From positions 1-32,860 of the forward strand of contig JAFTDU010000037.1 of NCBI GenBank assembly GCA_017454005.1: 32,860 nt of DNA, given 5' to 3'. Numbering within the stretch: the stretch's first letter is position 1; the number at the start of each line of letters is the position of its first letter. The DNA comes from Desulfovibrionaceae bacterium (GTDB lineage: Bacteria > Desulfobacterota > Desulfovibrionia > Desulfovibrionales > Desulfovibrionaceae). Position numbers and translations under genes: made by a program. Of this stretch, positions 9,362 through 18,800 are shown one piece after another. Below the pieces are notes generated by a model, which saw only the letters and a list, made by a program, of their open reading frames with translations, had not been told where the DNA came from and ran no database searches.

Positions 9362-9712
9362 GTGAACCCAAAATTATATCGCATCGGCGAAGCGGCTGAA
9401 CTGCTCCAATTAAAAAGCTATGTGTTGCGGTTTTGGGAGACAGAATTTCCACAGCTTGTCCCGGTACGTACCGAGAAAGGACAACGCCTCTATTCTGAAG
9501 CTCATATTGCCCTCTTACGCCGTATCAAACAATTATTGTATGAACAACGCATGACCATTGAAGGGGCTAGACAGGTCTTAGAGGGCGCCCCAACCGTAGC
9601 CCCACCACCTGATAGTCCCCAAGTTGATCAAGATTTTGTGGAGGAACTGCTCGACGAATTAGAGGTTGTGCGCTCTTTATTAGCCAAACCTGAGGAGGAA
9701 GCAGAGGCGTGA
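9362..9712 (+). CDS. MerR-family transcriptional regulator
   Basis: 116 residues with an N-terminal MerR winged-helix DNA-binding domain: YRIGEAAELLQL, then YVLRFWETEFPQL and GQRLYSEAHIALLRRIKQLL, followed by a short acidic tail that may form the dimer helix. It has no effector or metal-binding domain and no Cys pattern, which matches the short MerR proteins often found after pheT/ihfA in delta-type proteobacteria. It starts at GTG after a GTGGGG-like site and ends overlapping the rpe start by four bases (GTGA), so the two are probably co-translated. Its regulatory target is unknown. Confidence 0.9.
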   Translation: MNPKLYRIGEAAELLQLKSYVLRFWETEFPQLVPVRTEKGQRLYSEAHIALLRRIKQLLYEQRMTIEGARQVLEGAPTVAPPPDSPQVDQDFVEELLDELEVVRSLLAKPEEEAEA

Positions 9713-10401
9713 TACTCTCGCCATCGCTGTTAAGCGCTGATTTTGGTCATTTAGCCCAGGAACTTGAGGCGCTCGCGGCTGCGGGGCTTAGTTGGTTGCA
9801 TTTAGATGTCATGGATGGCGCCTTTGTGCCCAATATCACCTTTGGCCCGCCTGTTATTGCGGCCTTACGTAAGCAGAGTAAGCTCTTTTTTGATGTGCAC
9901 TTAATGGTACAAGAGCCAGGGCGCTATATTGATGACTTTGTGGCCTGTGGGGCCGATTTACTTGTGATCCATGCTGAAGCCGAAACCCATCTGGAACGTG
10001 CCTTGAGCAAAATTCAAGCTTTGGGTGTCAAAGCAGGCCTGGCCTTTAATCCTGGGACAGATCTTGCTGCCCTTGAGTGGCTGGCGCCATGTGTGGATCT
10101 CGTACTGCTTATGAGCGTGAACCCCGGGTTTTCAGGGCAAAAGTTCTTGCCGCAAACCTTTAGAAAGGTTGAGCGCTGTCGGGACATGTTACAAACTCTA
10201 AATCCCCATACGCTCATCGCTATCGATGGTGGCGTGACCCCAGAGAATACTGGGCAATTGGTGCAGGCTGGGGCTGATGTGCTTGTTTCTGGGTCAGCCT
10301 TTTTTAATTACAAGCCCTATGCCCAGAGATATGCCCAATTTATGGCTGCAAGTCCTGCAAAGTCCAACAAGACTCTTGGCTGGAGTAGAACCCAAATCTG
10401 A
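9709..10401 (+). CDS. rpe: ribulose-phosphate 3-epimerase
   Basis: Interconverts ribulose 5-phosphate and xylulose 5-phosphate in the pentose phosphate pathway. 230 residues, a TIM barrel with the family signatures ILSPSLLSADFG, HLDVMDGAFVPNITFG, FDVHLMV, LLMSVNPGFSGQKF and IAIDGGVTPEN; the metal-binding His and Asp residues are all present. The GTG start overlaps the stop of the MerR gene. tkt follows after 18 bases, so a substrate-supplying enzyme lies directly beside its user. Confidence 0.97.
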   Translation: MILSPSLLSADFGHLAQELEALAAAGLSWLHLDVMDGAFVPNITFGPPVIAALRKQSKLFFDVHLMVQEPGRYIDDFVACGADLLVIHAEAETHLERALSKIQALGVKAGLAFNPGTDLAALEWLAPCVDLVLLMSVNPGFSGQKFLPQTFRKVERCRDMLQTLNPHTLIAIDGGVTPENTGQLVQAGADVLVSGSAFFNYKPYAQRYAQFMAASPAKSNKTLGWSRTQI

Positions 10402-10419
10402 ACCCAAAGGAGCTGTCCT

Positions 10420-12411
10420 ATGCCTACGCGTAAACAATTAGCCGATGCCCTGCGAGTTCTGTCAATTGATGCCATTGATAGGGCGCAATCCGGCCATCCT
10501 GGCGCACCAATGGGTATGGCAGACATGGCAGAAGTCCTGTTTCGCCACGCATTTAAACATAGTCCGTTGCATCCTACATGGGCCAATCGCGATCGCTTTG
10601 TCCTCTCTAATGGCCATGCTTCCATGTTGTTGTATGCAGCTTTGCATTTAATGGGCTATGCGGTCAGCCTTGAGGATTTGCAAAATTTTCGGCAATTGGG
10701 CTCACCCACTCCTGGACACCCTGAATATGGCGTGACCCCTGGCGTAGATTTTACTACCGGGCCCTTAGGGCAAGGTGTAGCCTCAGCTGTGGGCTTAGCG
10801 CTTGGCGAACGCATGTTGGCGCATACCTTTAATCGGCCCGATTTTGAGTTGATTCAGCACTATACCTATTGCTTTTGTGGGGATGGGTGCTTAATGGAAG
10901 GGGTTGCTGCCGAAGCCTGTTCGCTAGCTGCCACCTGGCAATTGGGCAAGTTGATTGTCTTTTATGATGCCAATGGGATTTCCATTGATGGCAAGATTGA
11001 CGCTTGGTTTTCCGAAGATGTGGGAGCGAGGTTTAAAGCCTATGGGTGGCAGGTGTTAGGCCCCATAGATGGCCATGATCCTGCGGCCCTTGAGACTGCC
11101 CTAAAAGAGGCCCAAGCAAATACAAGGCAGCCAAGCTTACTTATCTGCCAAACGCACATTGGCTTGGGATCCCCTGAAGTTGATTCAGCTGCCTGTCACG
11201 GCGCACCCTTAAAAAAAGAGAGTCTTAGTCAGACTAAAGCTAGCTATAACTGGTCCCATGCGCCTTTCGAGATCCCTGAAGAGATCTATGCCGCGTGGGA
11301 TGCCAGGGAAAAAGGCTCTAAAGATTATGAGGCGTGGTGTAGATTAGCGCAAAGCTATCAAGCTAAGTATCCTGAGCTTTATGCTGAATTTGAGCGCCGC
11401 CTGCGGGGTGACTTCCCAGATAATCTTGCCCAAGTCTTTACAAGCTTAGAGACAGGTTTGGGGAGGGAAACGAAAGCCCTAGCTACACGTAAAGCATCGA
11501 AAAGTGTGCTCGATGCCTTAACCGAAGTCCTCCCAGAGCTTGTGGGCGGCTCAGCTGATCTTACAGGTTCTGTGGGTACGATGACAAATGCAACCAAGGT
11601 CTTTGATCCTACAACTGGCGCTGGCAACTACCTCTATTATGGGGTGCGTGAATTTGCTATGGCGTGTATTGTCAATGGCTTAGCTGTCCATGGTGGCTTT
11701 TTGCCCTATGCTGGCACCTTTTTAGCCTTCTCTGACCAAGCCAAAAATGCCTTACGCTTAGGCTGTCTCATGCGCACTAAAACCATCTGGGTGTTTACGC
11801 ATGATTCTATTGGCGTGGGTGAAGATGGACCAACCCATCAGCCGGTTGAACAGATCGCTGTCTTGCGGGCCTTACCCCATATGACAGTGTGGCGGCCTTG
11901 TGATAGTAAAGAGACCATTGTCGCCTGGGAGAGTGCCCTAAAGACCCAAGGTCCCACAGCCTTGATCCTATCTAGGCAAAGCTTGCCAGCTATAGAGCGC
12001 GAGGATTTTGCTTTTGCTAAGCTTAGACGTGGCGGCTATATCGTTCAAGATTGTGAGGGCAGCCCTGAGTTAATTTTACTCGCCACAGGTTCAGAGGTAG
12101 CCCTAGCTGCTGCTGCCTGTGCGGCCTTAAGCCAAGAGGGCCACAAAGTGCGTCTTGTGTCCATGCCTTCAACAGAGGTGTTCCAAGCCCAGGAGCCAGA
12201 ATATCAAGAAGCTGTCTTACCCAAATCCTGTCGTAAACGTTTGGCCCTAGAAGCTGGCATCCCCGATTTTTGGTGGAAATATGTTGGTCTTGATGGGGCG
12301 GTCATTGGCATGGAAGATTTTGGTATCTCAGGCAAAGCCCAAGATGTCTTTAAACATTTTGGCTTTACTGTTGAGCATGTGCTTGAAGTGGCCCATAAAT
12401 TACTAGCTTAA
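10420..12411 (+). CDS. tkt: transketolase
   Basis: Thiamine-diphosphate enzyme of the non-oxidative pentose phosphate pathway, transferring two-carbon units between sugar phosphates. 663 residues, full length. The N-terminal ThDP domain shows SGHPGAPMGMADM, LSNGHASMLLYA, PGHPEYG and the GDGCLMEGVAAEA...DANGISIDG diphosphate motif. The central pyrimidine domain follows from about residue 350 (GGSADLTGSV, EDGPTHQPVEQ), then the C-terminal domain. ATG with AAAGGAG upstream. Together with rpe it makes a small pentose phosphate unit behind the translation genes. The 223 bases after it separate it from pgk. Confidence 0.97.
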   Translation: MPTRKQLADALRVLSIDAIDRAQSGHPGAPMGMADMAEVLFRHAFKHSPLHPTWANRDRFVLSNGHASMLLYAALHLMGYAVSLEDLQNFRQLGSPTPGHPEYGVTPGVDFTTGPLGQGVASAVGLALGERMLAHTFNRPDFELIQHYTYCFCGDGCLMEGVAAEACSLAATWQLGKLIVFYDANGISIDGKIDAWFSEDVGARFKAYGWQVLGPIDGHDPAALETALKEAQANTRQPSLLICQTHIGLGSPEVDSAACHGAPLKKESLSQTKASYNWSHAPFEIPEEIYAAWDAREKGSKDYEAWCRLAQSYQAKYPELYAEFERRLRGDFPDNLAQVFTSLETGLGRETKALATRKASKSVLDALTEVLPELVGGSADLTGSVGTMTNATKVFDPTTGAGNYLYYGVREFAMACIVNGLAVHGGFLPYAGTFLAFSDQAKNALRLGCLMRTKTIWVFTHDSIGVGEDGPTHQPVEQIAVLRALPHMTVWRPCDSKETIVAWESALKTQGPTALILSRQSLPAIEREDFAFAKLRRGGYIVQDCEGSPELILLATGSEVALAAAACAALSQEGHKVRLVSMPSTEVFQAQEPEYQEAVLPKSCRKRLALEAGIPDFWWKYVGLDGAVIGMEDFGISGKAQDVFKHFGFTVEHVLEVAHKLLA

Positions 12412-12535
12412 TTGCCTTATGTGTTATGAGAGATAGCAGCGAGCACAGAGATAAAGATTAGTCAGAAAGCAATGTAAGAAGAAGCTACTGATATCTTTTG
12501 TGTGTTTTGAAAAGATATAAGGCAAGAGGTTGTTC

Positions 12536-12564
12536 TTGAAGCCTTTTCAAGATAGTAGTGTATA
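12536..12564 (+). promoter_or_regulatory. possible pgk promoter
   Basis: TTGAAG (12536-12541), a 17-base spacer and TGTATA (12559-12564) precede pgk by about 70 bases within the AT-rich gap after tkt. Both hexamers are imperfect matches to consensus. Confidence 0.4.
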
Positions 12565-12634
12565 GAGTCAAGCAATCTCTGGGATCAATATACAGTCTAA
12601 GTATTTTTTCTTGGGTGGTTTAATAGGAGCATGT

Positions 12635-13798
12635 ATGAAAAAATTTGTGGATCAAGATGTTCGTGGTAAAACTGTTGTGATCAGACAAGATCTCAATGTT
12701 CCCATGAAAGATGGGCAGATTACCAATGATAAACGGATTCGGGCTGCTTTGCCGACCATTAAAATGGCCTTGGACAAAGGGGCTGGGGTTATTCTGTTAT
12801 CCCATTTGGGCCGACCCACTGAAGGCGAATTTGACGCTAAATTCTCCTTGCAACCTATTGCCACCTATTTAAGTAAGGAATTGGGGCACACGGTTAAGGT
12901 CGCTGCAACATTAAATGACGCTAAGGTGCAGCCTGGCGAGTGCATGCTCTTGGAAAACATTCGCTTTTTCAAAGGTGAAAAGAAAAATGATCCAAGCTTA
13001 GCTAAAGAGTTAGCTGCTCTTGGCGATTGCTATGTCATGGATGCTTTTGGTACCGCCCATAGAGCCCAAGCATCGACTGAAGGCGCCGTCAGAGAGGCCA
13101 AACTTGCTTGTGCAGGTCCCTTAATGGTGCAGGAATTAGATGCTTTTAGTAAGGTCTTAGATGCACCCAAACGCCCCTTGGCAGCCATTATTGGTGGTGC
13201 TAAGGTTTCAACCAAATTAGGTGTCTTGACTAATCTCTTGGCTAAAGTCGATATTTTGATTGTGGGTGGCGGCATTGCCAATACCTTCTTAGCAGCCCAA
13301 GGTGTGGGCATTGGGACCAGCCTCTATGAACCCGATCTCGTAGAGGAGGCCAAAAAGATTTTAAGCTTAGCCCAAGCTAAGGGTTGCAAGTTGCCTTTAC
13401 CTCTTGATGTGGTCACAGCCACAGAGTTTAAGGCAGGCCAAGAAGGACATATCCATAGCATTAACGATATTCCTGCCAATGAAATGGTCTTAGATATAGG
13501 TCCCAAGACCATCGAATTATATAGTGATATCCTCAAATCTGCAGCAACGGTTGTGTGGAATGGTCCCATGGGTGCCTTTGAAATTGAACCCTTCCATAAG
13601 GGGACTGTGGCCTTGGCGCAAGCTTTGGCTGCGAGTAAAGCCTTTGTCGTTGTAGGTGGTGGTGATTCTGTGGCGGCTGTTGAAAAATATGGTTTAGCCG
13701 AGAAGATGGGCTATATTTCCACAGGCGGTGGGGCTTCTTTGGAATTACTGGAAGGCAAAGTGTTACCTGCCATTGCGGCTCTTGAGGCCAAAAGTTAG
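12635..13798 (+). CDS. pgk: phosphoglycerate kinase
   Basis: Transfers phosphate from 1,3-bisphosphoglycerate to ADP in glycolysis, or the reverse in gluconeogenesis. 387 residues, normal. Family signatures are present in order: VIRQDLNVPM, LLSHLGRP, ENIRFFKGE, the hinge and nucleotide domain with NGPMGAFE, and GGGDSVAAVEKYG with STGGGASLELLEGK near the end. The start at 12635 is chosen because TAGGAG lies five bases upstream and MKKFVDQDV fits the family; the frame is open to 12611 without a site. It has its own likely promoter and is followed by an inverted repeat that may end transcription. Confidence 0.97.
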   Translation: MKKFVDQDVRGKTVVIRQDLNVPMKDGQITNDKRIRAALPTIKMALDKGAGVILLSHLGRPTEGEFDAKFSLQPIATYLSKELGHTVKVAATLNDAKVQPGECMLLENIRFFKGEKKNDPSLAKELAALGDCYVMDAFGTAHRAQASTEGAVREAKLACAGPLMVQELDAFSKVLDAPKRPLAAIIGGAKVSTKLGVLTNLLAKVDILIVGGGIANTFLAAQGVGIGTSLYEPDLVEEAKKILSLAQAKGCKLPLPLDVVTATEFKAGQEGHIHSINDIPANEMVLDIGPKTIELYSDILKSAATVVWNGPMGAFEIEPFHKGTVALAQALAASKAFVVVGGGDSVAAVEKYGLAEKMGYISTGGGASLELLEGKVLPAIAALEAKS

Positions 13799-13830
13799 AC
13801 TAAACACCGTTGGTCAGAAGTTGTATGCTG

Positions 13831-13869
13831 CGCCGTAAAACCCAAGGTTTTGTACAGGGCTTTACGGCG
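13831..13869 (+). terminator. inverted repeat after pgk, possible terminator
   Basis: CGCCGTAAA (13831-13839) and TTTACGGCG (13861-13869) are perfect 9-base arms around a 21-base loop, and CCC/GGG inside can extend the stem. Only three T follow, so it is a poor intrinsic terminator but a stable 3'-end structure. Confidence 0.5.
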
Positions 13870-13898
13870 TTTCAAGCTTTAGGGGGCGCTTAAAAGAC

Positions 13899-14978
13899 AT
13901 GAGACAGACAGGTTGTAGGCTTTTAGGTGCCATCGTATGCTTCTTTGTGGCGTTTTTTGGCATCAGTGTGCTTGCAGAGGAATCAATCTATCCATTAGGC
14001 CCACAAGCCTTTGATCCAAGTAACCCCAGTCAACATGGGACATGGAAAGGCCGCAAGACCTTGCCTTTAGATGAGATGCAGGTCTTATGTGCCAAGATCG
14101 CGGCCTATTTAGAGCTCCCCCAAGAAAATTGCTGTAATTTGCTGTTAGAAATCTGTGCCGCCGAATCTGACTTTGGCTACTATGTCAGGCAAGTGCGCGG
14201 CCCGGCCCAGTCTGTTTGGCAGATTGAGCCAGCAACTGCAAGAGATCTGCATACAAGACTGCCCAAAAAAAATTTGCAGCTCTATACAAAGATTGTGGCC
14301 TTACGTGATCCTTTACTGGATGAAGAGGAAAATGTGGTCACAAATTTGAACTATGGTGCCGCCTTATGTCTTGGGGTGTTGTATTTAAAGGGACTGCCCT
14401 TTGCGAGCTTGAATTCTTTAGAAGCAAGGGCTCAAGCTTGGAAAAAATACTATAATACCTATTTGGGGAAAGGTACCCTTGAAGGCTATTGCCAAAAAGC
14501 CCTGAAATATGTGGGTGGACAACTTAATCCTAGCTTTCAGTTTGCCGAACCTTTTGATCGGCAACTTGTGGCGCAAAAGGAAAATATCTTTCAAGCCCGC
14601 GATAATGAACGTTATTTAAGTTTACCCCAAGATTTTGCACATACGCCCATGGGGCGCTATTACTTACACCTCTTACAAGTTAAGCCCGAAGTCTTTGCTG
14701 AAATCCCGCTCATTCTCTTGCAGCAACAAGAGGTCAAAGTAATTATGCAGACCTTTACCATGGAATTGATGCGCAAGTTGCAAAAAGATCCCGCAGCCAT
14801 AGCCAAGTATCACGATATGCCTGCTGAAATCTTCGAGCCTTTAGTTCATGTAGCCATGCGCGAGAACGCGTTAAAGTGCTATCCCAATCTGCCCCCAAGC
14901 TATCAGGCGCGGCCTGATTTACAACGTCTATATCAGTCACAGAAGTTTGTTCAGGAACGTTTGCAGCGCAAACAGTAG
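13899..14978 (+). CDS. exported lytic-transglycosylase-like protein
   Basis: 359 residues with an N-terminal signal peptide (GAIVCFFVAFFGISVLA then EES). The region around residues 75-165 resembles the SLT lysozyme-like fold: AAESDFGYYVRQVRG carries the expected catalytic Glu, followed by QSVWQIEPATARDLH and NLNYGAALCLGVLYLKG. Such proteins cleave peptidoglycan glycan strands in the periplasm. The C-terminal half (about 200-359) is helical, charged and unrecognised. The start at 13899 has a rather distant AGGGGG. The gene precedes a methyltransferase with a short gap. Assignment to a specific transglycosylase family is uncertain and it could act as a structural murein-binding protein. Confidence 0.65.
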   Translation: MRQTGCRLLGAIVCFFVAFFGISVLAEESIYPLGPQAFDPSNPSQHGTWKGRKTLPLDEMQVLCAKIAAYLELPQENCCNLLLEICAAESDFGYYVRQVRGPAQSVWQIEPATARDLHTRLPKKNLQLYTKIVALRDPLLDEEENVVTNLNYGAALCLGVLYLKGLPFASLNSLEARAQAWKKYYNTYLGKGTLEGYCQKALKYVGGQLNPSFQFAEPFDRQLVAQKENIFQARDNERYLSLPQDFAHTPMGRYYLHLLQVKPEVFAEIPLILLQQQEVKVIMQTFTMELMRKLQKDPAAIAKYHDMPAEIFEPLVHVAMRENALKCYPNLPPSYQARPDLQRLYQSQKFVQERLQRKQ

Positions 14979-15023
14979 CGATTGTGGCACCCTGTGGGTT
15001 ATGTATTTCTGGAGGAAGGGGAC

Positions 15024-15791
15024 GTGCGTCGTTTTTATCAGGAGAGTTGGCAGGGCATACCCTTCACCAAGATCTCTCATCTCTCTTTTTTTCATTTGGC
15101 AGGATCCAAATTCTACTCGACCTTTTATGAAGAAATGTTTGCCCGCTACTCAAGTTGGGAGGCCTTGCCTCTTGAATGGCGGGAAAATAAGCATTGTACT
15201 GCAGATTGGCTCATCAACCGTATTAAGCAGCATCGTAAAGCATTGAACCTGGCCCCAAATGAGCCCTACCGTGTGCTCTCAATTGGCTGCGGCATAGGTT
15301 ATGTGGAAAAATTACTCTTAGATGCTATGCCTGATCTTGAACTCCATGTGAATGAGCCGAGCACAGTTGGTTTAAAATGGCTACGCAGTTATTTACCCGC
15401 AGAACATGTCTATATTGGCATTCCGCCTACATTTCCATCTGACATCTATTATAATCTCATCTATCTTTCGGCAGTAGATTATACAATTTCAACCAGGGAT
15501 CTCATAAACTTACTTGAAAATTTGCGAGCCCAACTGGAACCTGCAGGGGAAGTCGTGATTTTGTCATCGTCTTTTCTGCAAGAAGATTCGATTATTGGCA
15601 GTTTTGTCAATGCCATTAAGATCCTCATTCGGGGCGTTTTACATTATCTAGGTGTGCGTCCCCAGCAATTTTGGGGTTGGCGGAGAACCCGCAAAGATTA
15701 CTGGCAGCTGCTGAAACAGGTGGGCTTCTTTCAGGTGGAAGATGGTTTTTTGGAAAAATCTCCTGAAACCTATTGGATTGTCGGGAAATAG
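15024..15791 (+). CDS. class I SAM-dependent methyltransferase
   Basis: About 255 residues. Motif I VLSIGCGIGYVEKLL is followed by LHVNEPST, as in the acidic loop that contacts SAM ribose, and by YNLIYLSAVDYTIS at the position of motif IV. The C-terminal part, with FWGWRRTRKDYWQLLKQVGF and ending in ETYWIVGK, is typical of small-molecule methyltransferases. The substrate cannot be told. I choose GTG 15024 because GGAGG lies eight bases before it; the frame is open up to TTG 14982 without a good site. It lies 12 bases before the activase gene, so the two are probably co-transcribed, but no functional link is evident. Confidence 0.75.
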   Translation: MRRFYQESWQGIPFTKISHLSFFHLAGSKFYSTFYEEMFARYSSWEALPLEWRENKHCTADWLINRIKQHRKALNLAPNEPYRVLSIGCGIGYVEKLLLDAMPDLELHVNEPSTVGLKWLRSYLPAEHVYIGIPPTFPSDIYYNLIYLSAVDYTISTRDLINLLENLRAQLEPAGEVVILSSSFLQEDSIIGSFVNAIKILIRGVLHYLGVRPQQFWGWRRTRKDYWQLLKQVGFFQVEDGFLEKSPETYWIVGK

Positions 15792-15803
15792 TGTGGAGTT
15801 TGT

Positions 15804-18800
15804 GTGCAGGGAGCAGACATTTACATTGGGTTAGATATTGGTTCTACCACGGTCAAAGCCATTGTTCTGGACAGGGCTAGCGCGGTTCTGTTCCAAGAAT
15901 ATCGCCGGCATTATTCAGAGGTGCAGCGGCATGCTGTGGCCATGTTGCAAGAAATTGCAAGAGTAGTTGGTGAGACAGAGATTCAGCTCTGTATCACAGG
16001 CTCTGGGGGCATTTCTTTGGCCAAAGCACTAGAAGTGCCCTTTTTACAAGAGGTCTTAGCCTCCCATGTAGCTATCCAAAAAGAGATCCCCGATGCTGAC
16101 TGTGTCATAGAGTTGGGAGGCGAAGATGCAAAGCTGACCTTTTTAACAGGTGGGCTTGAGCAGCGCATGAATGAAACCTGTGCTGGGGGCACAGGGGCCT
16201 TTATCGACCAGATGGGGGCCTTTGTGGGTACAGATGCCGCAGGCTTGGATGCTTTAGCTGCTAAGGCCAAGACCATCTACCCCATTGCCTCACGCTGCGG
16301 TGTCTTTGCCAAGATGGATATTTTGCCCCTGTTAAATGAAGGTTCATCTAAAGCTGATATTGCGGCCTCTGTGTTGCAAGCTGTTGTCAACCAGACGATC
16401 AGTGGTCTCGCCCATGGACGGAAAATTCAGGGCAAGGTGGTCTTTTTAGGTGGCCCCTTAGCCTTTTTGCCCTATTTGCGTTCACGCTTTACGGCAACCT
16501 TAAAGGATGTGGATGCAGCCATCTTCCCAAAGAACGCGCAGTACTATGTCGCCCTAGGTGCAGCCTATCAGGCTAAGAGTTTGGGAACCCCCATATCTAT
16601 GGCGAAACTTTTGCAAAGGCTAGACATGGGCTTTGCCCCTGAAAAAACCCATCGTTTGCCGCCACTCTTTGCTAGTGAAAAAGAGCAGTTAGCCTTTCAG
16701 GCTAGACATGCAAGCTCCCAACTGCCCCATGCCTTACTTGAAGATGCCACAGGGAGTGCCTGGCTTGGCTTTGACTCTGGCTCCACCACGATTAAAGCTG
16801 TGCTCATTGATGATGCTGGGCAGATTCTCTATGAGCATTATGCACCCAATCGCGGGGATCCCCTGAAGGCTTCTCTTGAGATTTTGCACGAAATTTATGC
16901 CAGGAAAAACCCCAAGCTTGTCATAAGAGGGAGTGGGGCTACAGGCTATGGTTCAGGGCTCTTAAGCCAAGCTTTGCAGTTGGATGTGGATGAGGTTGAG
17001 ACCATTGCCCACTATATGGCAGCAGCTTTTTTTGAACCCCGGGTGAGTTTTGTGCTCGATATTGGCGGGCAGGATATTAAATGCATGCGAGTTAGACAGG
17101 ATGTCATTGACCGCATTGCCCTAAATGAAGCCTGTTCGTCAGGGTGTGGATCGTTTATTGAGAATTTTGCCGACTCTCTACATATCCCCTTACATGATTT
17201 TGTGGCAGCAGCCATGAAGGCTCAAGCCCCGGTAGATTTGGGTACCCGTTGCACAGTATTTATGAATTCTAGGGTCAAACAGGCGCAAAAAGAGGGGATT
17301 GCCATTGGTGACATTGCTGCGGGCTTGTCCTATTCAGTCATTCGCAATGCATGTTATAAGGTCATGAAGATCAAAAATATTGCGGATCTGGGTGAATATG
17401 TGGTGGCCCAAGGTGGAGCTTTTGCCAATGATGCCTTGTTACGCGCCCTAGAGTTGGAATTGGGTAAAGAGGTCGTGCGGCCAGCTCTGCCAGGACTTAT
17501 GGGGGCTTTGGGCGTGGCACTTCTAGCCAGACGCAGACAGCAAAAAAAGGTTGCCTCAACACTCTTATCTGAAAGTGCCTTACAAAACTTTCAGGTTAAG
17601 AGTAGTACAACCCGCTGTCGCCATTGTAGCAATAGCTGCCTTTTAACAGTCTCGAACTTTGGTTCTGGCCGTTATTTTATTTCAGGGAACCGCTGTGAGC
17701 GGGGGGCAAGACAGGGAGGGACAAGTAGTCCCAATATGTATGCCTGGAAGTATACAAGGCTCTTTGACGCATATACGCCACTAGATCTAAAAGAGGCGCC
17801 CCGTGGGGTTATTGGTTTACCCCGCACCCTCAATATGTATGAAAATTACCCCTTGTGGTTTACCATCCTCACCAACTTAGGCTTTCGCGTAGAGCTCTCA
17901 AGTAATTCAAGTAAGCAGCTCTACTACAAAGGCTATGCCACTATTCCCTCCCAAACGGTCTGTTATCCAGCGAAATTAGCCCATGGCCATGTGTTAGATC
18001 TAGTCGAACGCGGGATTAAGACCATCTTCTTCCCCTGTGTGCCTAGAGAGCAAGGTGATCAAAGTTCTGCGGCAGGTACCTTTAATTGTCCTGTAGTTGC
18101 CGGCTATCCTGAACTTTTGCGCAACAATATTGCGGCATTAAAAGCCAAAGATATGCACTATTGTTGTCCTTTTTTACCTCTATCACGTACCCATTTGGCT
18201 CAACGTTTGCATGAAGAACCGCTTTTTAGTGCTATTCCACTTGCAGAATTAAATGCTGCTGTTGCCGCAGGCTTTGCGGAATTAGATCATTATCATGCAG
18301 ATATTAAACAGAAAGGCCAAGAGATTTTAGCTAAGATTCAGGCTGAAAAGAGTCGCGGGATTATTTTAGCAGGCCACCCCTATCATATTGATCCAGAAGT
18401 GCAGCATGGGATTGCTGATTTTATTGCATCTCTAGGTGTCGCTGTGATCACAGAAGATGCTGTAGCCTTAGCTGCCCCAGATCCCAAGGATCTGCGTGTT
18501 GTCAACCAATGGGCCTATCATGCAAGACTCTACCGCGCAGGCGCTGTAGCGGTTGCTAAAGATTTGGCCGTCTTACAACTCTTCTCTTTTGGGTGTGGCC
18601 TTGATGCCATAACGAGCGATCAGTTGGAAGAGATTGTCATGAATGGCGGCAGTCTCTATGCGCAAATTAAATTAGATGAAGGCACGAATCTTGGTCCTGC
18701 CCGCATCCGGATTCGCAGTTTGCTAGCTACCATGCGTGAGCGGCCACGACGCAAGAGCTGTCAGGTGCAGAGTGGGGTTGTGAGTCCACCAAACTTTACC